Assembly (NCBI GenBank): GCA_039619475.1
Contig: CM077116.1
Coordinates: 374,490,794-374,554,793 of the forward strand
From: Icerya purchasi
Lineage: Eukaryota; Arthropoda; Insecta; Hemiptera; Monophlebidae
Length of the DNA stretch: 64,000 nucleotides
Reading direction: 5' to 3'
The translations under genes were made by a program, and so were the position numbers. Below are positions 1 through 11,109 of the stretch, piece by piece. The notes under the pieces are model-generated. The model did no database searches, was not told the DNA's origin, and saw nothing but the letters and a program-made list of their open reading frames with translations. Each line of letters starts with the position of its first letter. Position 1 is the stretch's first letter.

Positions 1-383
1 ACAAAATATGGCAAAACAAATAAATCCTCAAATTTAAATGCAAACCAGAGAACAAAAGTAAATTCCTACCAGAAACCTTTGTATTTATAAAGAGGTTGCC
101 TCGTAAATCGAATAAAATAGGGCATTATGAGAGCGATAGAGCCTGGAAAAAAAATTAACCCCTTTCATTAGCATACTTAGCGATCTAGCAGCCTGTGGCA
201 ATTTCCGGTTAGATGTCAAGCATCTTCGAAAAAATTTTCGCGGGAAAAATCTGAAAATTTGGTTATTTCGCTCGTTGCAACGAGTAATTATCTAAAATAG
301 GAGACTAGGCTGCTGAAATTTGACAGAAATCCGAGTTTACGAAACGTTCTAACTGGTACGGTGTTTCGTCAGCGGCGGCATGG
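1..383. other. No gene recognised
   Basis: AT-rich sequence at the left edge. No coding frame with recognisable motifs, no repeat with clear ends and no RNA gene was seen. If the candidate exon at 384-716 is real, this would be the start of its first intron or its downstream sequence. Confidence 0.4.
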
Positions 384-716
384 TTAATCAGCGTAACAAT
401 TATATATCCGATGAATAGTGTTTGTATATCGATGCGGGCCTCCGTCTACGTGCACTAGTGTGATCGGAGGCGAGACGAGCGTATTATTTAATACGGCAGC
501 CGAAACAACAAGCTGACGATGTATCGTAAGATTACGATGATAATCAGATGGTTTCAACGGACGCTGGACGAAGATAAAATTCAGAACGGCACATTCTATA
601 CGGAACCGAGTGCACTCTAATTCCAGCGGCACATCATTATACAACAGATAGTATGGCCGGAATATTTCATTAGACCGTGTGGCTAAATTGGCTTTTAAAG
701 CTTGACCAAACTTCAT
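384..716 (-). CDS. Candidate first exon, SPX-like N-terminus (weak)
   Basis: A 110-codon open frame read leftwards, in sequence less AT-rich than its surroundings. It begins MKFGQALKANL and has a YYLLYND segment about 25 residues in. This loosely recalls the N-terminus of SPX-domain proteins such as the phosphate exporter XPR1 (MKF followed by a Y-rich helix). The usual TPEW-type segment is absent and the rest of the frame matches nothing I recognise, so only the first 28 or so codons could be coding, with splicing beyond the window. There is no strong donor: the nearest GT after YLLYND is GTGCCG. It may be a chance ORF. Confidence 0.17.
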   Translation of the reverse strand: MKFGQALKANLATRSNEIFRPYYLLYNDVPLELECTRFRIECAVLNFIFVQRPLKPSDYHRNLTIHRQLVVSAAVLNNTLVSPPITLVHVDGGPHRYTNTIHRIYNCYAD

Positions 717-2074
717 AAACAGACACGCAACTTAATTCCTGAATTACACACACTCCACACTCAACCAACCTCAACGCAGCCGTCCGTATCTATCCGTCCA
801 TCTGTTTGCGTACGCCTAAGCCGTTCCTTATAATTGTCCGGCTTTTATCGCGCTATTACCATTTATCTAAGGAAAGAAATGAAACACACCACGTGTGTAC
901 TGCTCGCCCGATAGAGCAAATGTTGAATGAAAGTCTGCAGTCTGTTTCAGATTTCCGAACAAATTAAACTATTTTCACGTTGTTGTACTCGCATTTTAGT
1001 GCAAAAGAGGCAAGTTTTTAGTAATGCCTTCGGTACTCCAAAAACCGAACTGAATGTAAGCGATAAGGTTGAATAAAAGCATTTTCTGATGTCACTGACT
1101 CTATACGGAATTTTACTGTTTTATTCATATAACGAATCACTAAACGAATGGAATAGCATCATCGGCGTCGAAGTCGGACAAAACTTTCGTAGATGATTCG
1201 CGCGAAACATGAGAAAATAACTCGAGAAGAACTCCATTTTTTTCTGCTTAATTTAATTAAAATAAAATGAAAGAATAAAATGAATATATTAATTTGCGGA
1301 ATCGTCTGTTTTAAAATTAGTTTACATTTTATTCGTCATGTTTTAACTTTCCGGGAATAAGCTGCAGCTTTAGGAATAATAATCTGAGCGATCGCTGTGT
1401 CGGAAAAACGACAATTGTTGCACTTATTTTTTATCACCTGTTTTCATGAGAATTTTGTTCTACCGTTTTTTCTCTTTCTATTGCGCAGGTTCCTCCATAA
1501 ACCTCCATCTGCTCGATACTTTTAACGTAGTATTCATTTTTCTATTTTCTTTTCAATCAATCAGGCCACATTACTTCACACTTTGTCCCTAGATCATTAA
1601 ACTGATTTCTTCCGTATATCGTTCTGTCTGTCTGTTCTAATAAAAATTAATTCGGAATGTCGGTTGAGAATCCCCTCTGTAAAATTAATAATTATCCATA
1701 TTTTTACGCCCAAAGTGTAATACGAAAGATCACTATTATTTCGAGTGGAACGTTTAATCTGTAATCTGACATTTCATTTTGCGAAAAATAACATAGTTAA
1801 ATTCCCAGCTCTTCTGTGAAGATTCGTATGTATTAAAGCAAATCGATGTTCTTTAGATTCGGGAGATGACTTTACACGAAGACCCGTCCCCGGCAAATAA
1901 TGCAGAAGTAATAAAGAAGTGAAGGGACAAAATTAAGCACAAAATTTATTAAAAGTAAACTAAAATATAACGATAATTTCATCTGGGCAACTAAAATGGG
2001 ATTGGGCAGAACATACTGCGAGGATACCAGGTGGACAAAGAAAACAACAGACTGGACTATTTATGGGGAAAAAA
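717..2074. other. No gene recognised
   Basis: AT-rich, apparently unique sequence. The stretch at 720-960 would be the promoter or 5' UTR side of the weak minus-strand candidate exon at 384-716. No other coding or repeat structure was found. Confidence 0.4.
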
Positions 2075-2555
2075 ACAAGAAGAAGACCAAAAATTTCCAT
2101 ACAACCGATTCCTCCTCTTTTTCCGTGGTTTCTTAATTTCCCCAACATGAAGCGGTCAACTATTTCATCCATAATTAGACTTCGGTTAAACCACAGCTTG
2201 CTTCCTGCTTCGCTCTTCCGTTTCTCCATTACACTCAGTTTCCTTTTTTTATCCGTTTGATCCGTCAGGAGCAAACTTTGTTTGTGACGTTATTCACATT
2301 TTGCTTGAATGTACCTCCATTTCTTCCGAACGCGCGATACTGTATTCCGGGGTCTTCTGCGTCTTATCCTACGCCTTACAGCGCTTAATGCTTTCTTTTC
2401 CGTCTCCCCCTCGGTTATTCCTTTGTTAGCTTCTTTCGCATGTTCCATTTCTAATATTTTTCTTTTATAATCATTAATGCTGTGATACCGTTGGATTGAG
2501 TAACGTCCTTAGCTGACGTGCTCAAAAATAAAAAAAAAAAAATAAAAAAAAATTA
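2075..2555 (+). mobile_element. 3' end relic of an RNase H-type non-LTR retrotransposon
   Basis: This is a 5'-truncated remnant containing only the end of ORF2, a short 3' UTR and an A-rich tail at about 2528-2555. The frame from about 2090 reads an IQPIPP motif, then RLRLNHSLLPASLFRF. After a frame change it reads HILLECTS at about 2292. These match the region after RNase H in I/R1-type elements: the 'RLR.GH..L..HL.R' stretch followed by the C-terminal Cys/His motif. Related versions of the motif occur at 9535-10612 and 11110-12163. The copy is frameshifted and non-functional. The left edge is approximate and no target-site duplication was found. Confidence 0.6.
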
Positions 2556-2719
2556 GATAGGAGGACGATATTGTTTAATTGTTGAATCGCAGGCATTATC
2601 AAATGGCGGCTTATGACAACTGAAGTAGGCACGGTTGAGGGAGGCTTTTGTCCGGGGTTTCAGGGCTAACATTATATTTAAGAGAATTTAATTTTTTGTA
2701 GTATAATATTGTTTATATC

Positions 2720-2771
<52 letters not shown>

Positions 2772-4399
2772 GAAGAGACTCGATAAAAGTGTCAAATAAC
2801 TAAATAAGCTTGAGGCTTTTATGTAATAAGAACAAAAAACTCGACAAAAAACTAAAAACGAAAAAAAAAAACAAAAAACATTTATATAGTCCGCCATAAG
2901 ATGCAGTTCGAGTATGTCACTCTTGAAATTACTCATACGTGGCAAATAGGCAATAAACGGAATCTTCTTTAATATACGTTTCGTTTTGCTTTTATTAAAC
3001 GCGTACAATTTCAGTAGCAAAAAAATGTAAATAAAACGAATTAGCCACCGACTAAAACATTATGTAATAAATGTCGAATTAATATTAAAAAAAAAAAATA
3101 AGAAATTATCGAAATAATCGATTAATTTCTTTCCACAAGATATGTGTATGGGAACATATTCATATGTACATAAAGCTCAGCTCAAAATTAACTGCTTTGC
3201 TCATTGCGGGTTCAAGGAGTCCAATTAGAAAATTGCTGAAATAGGAAGTAATAAGACACTAAACAAATTTCTACATGTGACTAAGTGTGAACAGTTTTCA
3301 AGCATTGACGCTAATTTACCATGCTGTGACAATAATAGTAAGCATTTGGATAACGAAATTATGCAGATCACACAGAAGGATCGAATCCGAGAATCATAAA
3401 GTGATGATGACACGCATGGCATCCTCTTTCTTCGTGCGCCTGCTAGAGAGGCGAAAAAATGTATTGCTTCGGCGGTATTTTACGCAGCAGTATAATGTCC
3501 TACGGCATCGCTAGATAATAGTGCAGATTTTTTTCAAACACAGCAGATGAAAAACTTGTATCAAACAACGATAGTAGGTTTCTACAATAAATGGACAATT
3601 TTTACAAATATCAGGCTAGATATTTTTACTTTACGCGTGTCTACTGTACTTTTCTCCTAATTTCCATATAAGTCAATATTACACATTAATAATAACGTTA
3701 TAATTATGTTACAGTAATTAAATTGTACATATTCTAGCGCCCACCAACTTAAATCAAGAGATTTTAAAAAATTCGATTTAGCGAGACAGCCGAATTGACT
3801 TCCGGCCGATTATTAGCGGCTTCGACTGTATTAGCATTCTACACGTGCAAATGAAATTACAATAATTACGATCTACCGATTTCCAAAAAAAAAAAAAGAT
3901 CCTAGAAAGTTTGGCAATTTCTTATATACATATATTTCTACGCTACGCTCGTGTTGTTGTCGACGCCCGAGTTCAGAACGGTTTGCTTTTTTAACACTGA
4001 AACATTCACAGAAATATTTATTTACATTTAAAATCAGCGATAGTTTTCCTTGATCGTTAAAACAATTACGCTTCTTCTCCCTTTCTTTTTTCATATTATC
4101 TAGCAACAACGTTAGTCTACGAAATTTAAAAACTGGTTTTCGTTTATTATTACAGTTCAAAACCCATGACCTGCACCAGTAGTGAGAAAGAGGTTTTGGG
4201 CGTTAGAACCTTCCGTTTTAATTATTAAAAAATGATGTATTATTGATTAATTTGATTTATTGGACTTTGGACAATAATAATCAGTCCATGTATAAGCAAA
4301 TGTAACATTGTAAACTTATAACCTAATTCCACATTCTATAATAAAAACAAATAAACTATAATATATGTATATTAGAGTCCGCCGAAGAAAGTAGAGAAC
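2556..4399. other. No gene recognised; holds a (TAA)n microsatellite
   Basis: AT-rich sequence with several short open frames that have no recognisable motifs. The only clear structure is the trinucleotide array listed separately. Confidence 0.4.
2721..2770. repeat. (TAA)n microsatellite
   Basis: Uninterrupted AAT/TAA trinucleotide array of about 16 units. It creates a poly-isoleucine frame on the minus strand, which is an artefact. Confidence 0.9.
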
Positions 4400-5705
4400 A
4401 TAAAATATACGGAGGCCGCTGGCCTAACGAAAGAAGTCTAGAAAATAAACGCGATTGCTTCGCCCTGTACGCGGAACAGTTGAAAAAAAAAGGTGATCTG
4501 CATCCCGAGTCACATCGTGCTAATTTCTGCCAAGCCAATTCTGTGCAAATGCGCGGGTAGGGCACGGTGGTTTAAACGAAGTCGAGTAAACGTTGTGAGC
4601 ATGTGCCGAGATATTGGAACGCAAAACTTCTTTGAAAAATATTAAGCTTCCTTTAGTAGGACCGGAGTAATACTCTTATAGAAATCGGTGGCTTTATACC
4701 GGTGGAGTGCATTCCAATTCGATTGCACTCTCATCGTTGAACGGAGATCCGTATATGAAATACAAGGACACAAATTGCCGATATTTTTGCTGCAGATTTA
4801 GCGGCTTCATCACTGACAGCGTTGCTAAAAATTCCAATATGACTAGGAATCCAGCAAAAGTTGACTGTACGGTTCCTTGAACGAAGGATGTGTATCTATT
4901 CTAAAATATTGCAAATATAAAATTGGGCACCACCTTTGGTAGCATGGAAGTGCAATATGGCATTAAGGTAGCTTAAGGAGTCAGATAAAATTAGGATATT
5001 ATCGTTACAATTGAAATCACGAAGGAAACGTAGAGCCTTTACAATGGAAAAAGCCTCGGCAGTGAAAATCGAGCATGCCGACGGTAATTTGAATTTCCTA
5101 GTCACGTTTCTGCTCCGAATAACAAACGCCGATCCTATCGGTTCAATAATGCCTTTAGATACCCATCGGTTTATGCATATAATAATCCCGGTCATTTGTC
5201 CGCAATGATAGACGTATGCTCCAAAAAGGAAGCAGGACCTAAGTAAGGCCCTTGTTGTGGGATAGCAAATCTATCGTCGGAGCTAAAAATTTTGTCAGCG
5301 AAGGTGAACTGCGAGAATACAAGAGGAAGGTCGATAAGTAATACAGATTTGTACGGGTAAAACATTTTTGCAGAAAGAGCAGGCAAAGATGGGACTTTAG
5401 TAGTAAATCGCCACTTATCGAAAATATCAAGGAATTTGAGGGATAAGGAATTGTTGGAGAAGGGATTCAAATTTAAGGAAAAACTGATTGGCAAGTTGCT
5501 GGCATCCTAACTGAATCGGTGGGATACAAGATTCCGAACGTAAACCCAATACAGGCAAAGAGGCAAATGCTCCAAGCATCCAACGTAAACATAAGTTTCC
5601 GATCCTAGTAAATTTTTTTAATACGAACTCGAGCTGCGTTCCCGTAAATCAGAAATCCGTAATCTATCCGCGATCTTACTAGAAATAAATATAAGATCCT
5701 TAAAA
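4400..5705 (-). mobile_element. ORF2 C-terminal relic, RNase H-type non-LTR retrotransposon
   Basis: Reading leftwards, the fragment starts inside the reverse-transcriptase thumb (RSRIDYGFLIYG at about 5675, then LRWMLGAFASLPVLGLRSES). It passes through a linker and then an RNase H domain (5195-4896) with SKGIIEPIGSAFVI, FTAEAFSIVKAL (the catalytic Glu) and ILSDSLSYLNAI (the catalytic Asp). A degenerate RLRLNHRALPAHLHRIGL region lies near 4500-4590. This order is typical of I/R1-type ORF2. Several stops and frame changes break it, and the first RNase H Asp region (YTDGS) is not preserved. The 5' truncation abuts the fold-back element at 5710. No tail or duplication was identified at the left end. 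Confidence 0.72.
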
Positions 5706-5709
5706 CAAA

Positions 5710-5896
5710 ATAATTATATTTAATATTTTATTTATTAAAAATATATTGAAAATAACTTTATTAAACTAGGTTACATCATGAAGGCGATCACGACCACCCC
5801 ATTGAGTATTCCGCAACGCCTTCGTGAACGTAGTTTAAAGAAGTAGCATGTTATTTTCAATATATTTTTAATAAATAAAATATTAAATATAATTAT
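5710..5896. mobile_element. Fold-back element with perfect 47-bp inverted arms
   Basis: Positions 5710-5756 are the exact reverse complement of 5850-5896 (47 of 47 bases), separated by 93 bp. Inside the arms a weaker second palindrome pairs the ATGAAGGC region (about 5778) with GCCTTCGTGA (about 5818). The structure could form a long hairpin and is best explained as a short non-autonomous (MITE-like) element. No convincing target-site duplication flanks it, and there is no coding potential. Confidence 0.7.
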
Positions 5897-8682
5897 GAAC
5901 GCGTTAATATCATTCGTATGTTTACTACAACAGTTTTATTAATTGCCACGATCATCGCCAAATCGTTTTTTTTTTTAAATTTATGTCCACAAAATTTTTG
6001 AAGCAAGTTTCCCACATTCCGTACTGGAAATGATCATTTTAAAGCTAAATAAAAAGAAAATATATAAAAATGGAAATATCTGATTCTTAAACAATACCGC
6101 TAGCGATGATTTTTAATTAGAAGTACATTAATCGAAAAATTAACACCATTAAAAAAAAAGGGGAAAAAAGTTAGAAAACACCTCTGCACTGTTATTAATT
6201 TTACGGATCGTTTCTCACGTGTATATACGTTTTCACAGACTATTGAACGGGAAGGTATTCATAATTATTACTAATTATTTCATAAACAACTGTTAAAAAA
6301 ATAACAAAATCGAACATAAGAGAGAGTTGCAGGATGCGCTGAAATAATTTTAATAAGGCAATCAGTAAAATCAACGTAATTTTTTATATATGTGTGTATT
6401 TGTATGCTTGCGTGTGTACAAACAGCGTTTAAAATGAATACTCATTTCTATTATTAAAGAAAGATGATGAGAAATTTATTTGTAGAATCGGTGTTATGGA
6501 ATAAGGAATTTCTCGATTAACAGACCAGCACACAAGCGGAAAATATTTTATTTAGATTAGAAAAATCAATGTGTTCCACAGCGATATATATTATGCAGCA
6601 CGTTACTAGGAAATAGGTTGATATGTTTTTTAATTTAAATAATATATTTCCGTTTATGAGCTTATTTTCATTAATCGGAATTACCGGAAATGAATATTCG
6701 TATTAATTGTTTCAAGAAATGATTAACCCCTGCAAAAAATTAAAAATTTTTTAAATATAAAAAAAATTTTTTATTCTATTTTACATTCCAAAAACAAAAA
6801 ACAAAAAACAGAAAAAAAACATTGTCAGACTCGGCTAAACTGAAGATATCTAACAGACCACCTGAGCACCCGGCCTTACTAATAAACTTAGGGCCACAAA
6901 AATGGGTTTTACATAAAGTAAATATGCCGATAAATCACGGGAACCATAGAGGGGTAAGCTAATTATTAAAAAAATATATACAATATATAAGTTTTACAAT
7001 ATACTCCGCGGGACCCGGAAAATACACCAACATTGCCAGGCCTGTGTAGATTTACAAAGTACGATATGAAGGTATCCGTAGGTTTTTTATCGAAACCCGG
7101 CGATGTTTTGTTCGTGTTTATCTTAAACATCATTCCGTGTAAATTAAAGTTTCTGGTTTTGTTTTGTTAGAAAGGAAAAAACGGCGGCAGTATTATGTTC
7201 ATTTTATCGAAACGATCACGATCGTATTTTTTTAGTTAGTGGTGTTCAGCAGCTGGTCCATTTAAGATTAAAATGCTATTTGAAACTATTATAAATTATC
7301 CGTAATTAACTGTATGTGCGAATAAAGAATAACCAAAAACATCCCGTGTAGGGTTTGCAATCCAGCATAATTTTCAATCCGACCGGATTGATCAAATCAG
7401 GATGATTTTCCCTTTTCATTCCAAAATAGACTGTTAATGAGTTAATCGAGTGAGTGTATTATATAGGTAGTTTATAAAAAAAACACACCCATATATATAT
7501 ATATATATATATAAAATGAACTATATTCCCGATATTAAAATTAGATAACGAGCAAATAATTAAAATCTAGCCGCTTTTCAAGAACAAATATCTCGAGTCT
7601 GACGAAGTACAAAATAAACTGAGGGGCACAACATTCTGACAGATCATTCTTAAGGTCATCTTTTCCATCGAGTTTTCCTTTTTAAAATAACTGTCAATTG
7701 TTTTAAACTTTTTTTTGAGAATTTCTTCCTCATAAATAATATCAATTGAATCAGTTTTTGATGTAAATGATTAAAGAAATTAATCAGAATTCGGACGTTA
7801 TAATTGGTTACTTTCCGAACTTAGGTCAATGCAATGCTCTCTTCTCAAATGTGTTTTTAAACCTTTATAAGAACCTTTACTTATTTTTAGTACGTTAGAT
7901 CACAATGTGCATTTCGCGTTCACAGAGTTGTCTTTTGCATTTTTTTAAAATAATGCCATACAGTTTTCTCACTGTCCCCAACATAATTCTCCTCATTTTG
8001 GCTTGGTTTTGAAACTTTCGTCAACTAGGCTAAACTAATAATTAACTAGTATACTACCAGTAGTAGTAGCTCGAACAAAATAAAAAACATATTTAATTAC
8101 AATTCTCATTCAAATTTTAGTCACGTAACGTAACTCAACTCCATTCATTGCTAAGGTAAATAATTCAGACAATTTGTATGAAGTGTCCGGCACTATTCAT
8201 TTATTTTATAACAACCTCCTATTCGTATTTTAATCATTGTCACACTCATCACGTGGAACGTAAATTTGATATTTGCACACGCACCACGTATTTAAAGTAC
8301 CTATTCATGCAGCAGTGCGATTATTTTGCCAAAAATTGCTACCACCGGATCCGATAAACGTTTAGTGATGCCGGATCCGCCGCAATAGCGGATTTCCGGG
8401 TTGCAGTCCCTAATCCCGTGCTATACTAAAATGATAAGTTAAAAGAAGCTTCATACAATTAGACCACCGCGATGGAAATAACAGCTACTGATTTCTGAAT
8501 AAAAACTATGCGACCTTTTTTCATTGCGGTTCTTTACTTCACACGCCATTAGACCGCTTTTATCATGCTAAAAAAAAAAAAAAATAGAGATAAATTTTCA
8601 CTTTAAAGAATTTATAAAAAACCATAAAGCACCAAAAAAAAAATTAAATATAGATAAGCCCATACCTGTTTGTTCATATTTA
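5897..8682. other. No gene recognised
   Basis: AT-rich intergenic sequence of 2.8 kb. Apart from a TA-dinucleotide run at 7491-7512 and short A or T runs I see no coding frame, RNA gene or repeat with defined ends. Confidence 0.4.
7491..7512. repeat. (AT)n microsatellite
   Basis: Short pure AT dinucleotide run of 22 bases. Confidence 0.85.
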
Positions 8683-8962
8683 TAAAATAAAATAAATAAA
8701 TACCCCTTGGTGACAAACAAAATTAGTATTAAATAATTTACTGTAATAAATTAAAATAAACACTTCGATTTAAGAAACGTTTTTAGCCATAGCCCATCAT
8801 CAGCTAACAATATAGAGTACACTCAGAAGATAAAACTAAAAATAATTTTAGTTTTATCTGAGTACGCTCTATGGGCAAATAAGGTATTTATTTTAATTTA
8901 TTAAAGTAAATTATTTAATACTAATTTTGTTTGTTATTAAGGTATTTATTTATTTTATTTTA
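8683..8962. mobile_element. MITE-like fold-back element, about 280 bp
   Basis: The left arm starts TAAAATAAAATAAATAAA at 8683 and its exact complement ends at 8962. Further in, 8711-8760 (ACAAACAAAATTAGTATT onward) pairs with 8882-8935, with a few mismatches. A second palindrome in the middle pairs about 8815-8838 (GAGTACACTCAGAAG, AAAACTA) with 8850-8870. Long imperfect arms, no ORF and a size near 280 bp fit a non-autonomous DNA transposon. The family is not identifiable by eye. Confidence 0.68.
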
Positions 8963-9534
8963 CCAAAAAAAAATTGATTGCACAAAATTTTTAATTGAAA
9001 ATGACGCACTATTTCATGGTAGAGACTGTGTGACAGTTAAAATGTATGTTTGTAACTGTTACTGAAATAAAGTTATATATTGTTTTTAAATTTTTATGTA
9101 CCGGTTTTCTTATTTCAATCTTTTTTCCATACTTTTTTTTATTATTAAAATAAAACTAAACAAATTTTTTAAATTTTAATAATCCTTTTTAAAGGTATTC
9201 TTTTCAATACACACGTGTTTCATTTCACTTTTGTTATTTTTTCCAGAACTTTTTTTATACTAGGTGAACCTTTTCCTTGTTTTAAATATATAGAATTAGT
9301 CGTATAATATAAAAATACGATACCATAAAAGGATTTGTGAAATTAATTGCACAGGTTTAGTAAATAATAAATACGATTGAACATATTCTTTGTTAAACCT
9401 AAAATTGCGAAAAGATCGAATATAAAAATTTTAAATTCAAGGGCTGCAAAAAGAATTGTAAATTTATTATTATAGACAATTTCACTAGAAAATTTGTCGG
9501 TATTTATAATTTTCGAGGAAGCACACTTTTAAGA
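8963..9534. other. No gene recognised
   Basis: AT-rich spacer between a fold-back element and a retroelement fragment. Nothing with recognisable structure was seen. Confidence 0.4.
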
Positions 9535-10612
9535 AAAGCCATTATTCGCTCCAAGCTCGACTATTGTTCCTTTATCTACAGTAATCCCTCTAAGTCTCTC
9601 CTCTCTAAATTTGAAGCGATCCAGAACTCTTGCCTCCGTTTGTGCATTGGAGCCTTGAAATCCTCCCCCATTCCCGCAGTTTTATCAGAGTCGGTTACCC
9701 AACCACTGTTCATTTACCGTTCTCAGCTTGGTTAAGGAGCGAGAACGGCGTGGGTGATGCGTTTACTACCCCGTCGCTTCGGCATTCCGAGTCCTTCCGG
9801 CTTCCTTCCTTCTACACTATTTTTTTTGCCGAATCGATCGCCATCCTTCAGGTTATCTCTTTTATTTTTTAAGCGGGCTTTCCCAATTCCTCATAATTTC
9901 GGACTCTAAAGGCGTCCTTCACACCTTATCCTCTCCTCCTTCACATTCCTCTGATAGTATTATTCTCTCAATTCGTTCTCTTACCTCCATTCTGCAGTCA
10001 TCGCGCTCTATTCTTATTGATTTTCTAGGATCCCCAGTCATTCCGGAATTAAAGGCAATGATGCAATTGACTCTTTGGCTCGTTCTGACATCCTTTCCTT
10101 ATACACCTCCAATCACGCCAGACTTTGGCAGGATATTTATTCCTCCCTATTTTCTAGTCGTCATTCGCATTACCGTTTTATTCAGCCGATTCCTCGTTCC
10201 TTGTCTTGTTTCCATTCCATTCCTTTCAGTCGTAGCTCTTCTATTGTCTCTGAATCAATCATTCTTCCCTCCCCTCCTCTCGCTTTCGATTTGCTCTGCC
10301 ACCATCTCCGTGTTGTTCTCTTCACGATTGTGATCCTCCTCGTATATGTGATGCTGATCACATTTTCTTCGAGTGTCCTGCTCTTCTTAATGGAAGCTCC
10401 CTTTTATACGGCCAGCTCTTGACATTAGGCCTCCCTACTCCCTATAACGCTTCCTTCATCCTTTCCTCCATCTTCTGTGGTGCCTGCACTGCTGTCCTTT
10501 GTTGTGTCCATTTCGGAACGCCTAGCTATTTAGTTTTTTAGCTTAGCCTTTCCTGTTGTTGGGTCAATGCCGCTGGTGCGCCCACACAAAACACAAAAAA
10601 AAAAAAAAAAAA
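9535..10612 (+). mobile_element. 5'-truncated non-LTR retrotransposon with poly(A)
   Basis: The frame at the start reads IIRSKLDYCSFIYSNPS and then LRLCIGALKSSPIPAVL, the thumb region of an I/R1-type reverse transcriptase. After frame changes and stops, the end of an RNase H domain appears (IPSHSGIKGNDAIDSLARS near 10030-10080). It is followed by a degenerate FIQPIPRSLS region and HIFFECPALLNGS near 10362. The 3' UTR ends in a poly(A) tail at about 10591-10612. The copy is C/T-rich compared with its surroundings and carries several stops and frameshifts, so it is dead. Target-site duplications were not found. Confidence 0.72.
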
Positions 10613-11109
10613 CTCATTTATTTTAAAAATTAGTTACAATCGATGTGTAGTAAAAACCATCCATTATTAACAGGAACAATATTGAAGATGCAATAAAAAA
10701 TGAAGGAAGAAGAAATCAGTGAAATAATTAAAAAGTAATACGGACCGCGCGACCTCTGGCCAATGGAAATAAAAAAATTTGATTTACGCTGATCAGTTCA
10801 AAGATCGAGAGATGGCGCCAATTACCTGTTTTAAGATGATGCGATAGTTGAGCGTCGGTACATTAGGCTAAGGATAATTACGCGTTTATCTACTGACCCT
10901 AAAAGGCGGAACAGTATACGACAAGCTCGTTACCTGTTCATTGATAAAATGATAACGATGGTATAGACGGCGAGCTATCCGGTTTTATTCCGATAAAAGG
11001 TTGATCGCTCTTACTATACTGTGCAGGTAAATTGTGTAGCGGCCACGTTATAGATTTCGTTCAGAACTTTCTCCAATTATAATCGAGTATTTCTCCAATC
11101 CTAATTCAC
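10613..11109. other. No gene recognised
   Basis: Spacer of ordinary AT content between two retroelement relics, without recognisable coding sequence or repeats. Confidence 0.35.

Noticed and set aside
2688..3020. Minus-strand frame with a poly-isoleucine stretch
   Set aside because: It is a translation of the (TAA)n microsatellite and of flanking AT-rich sequence.
10058..10422. Two overlapping hydrophobic plus-strand frames
   Set aside because: They are out-of-frame or frameshifted readings of the retroelement relic 9535-10612.
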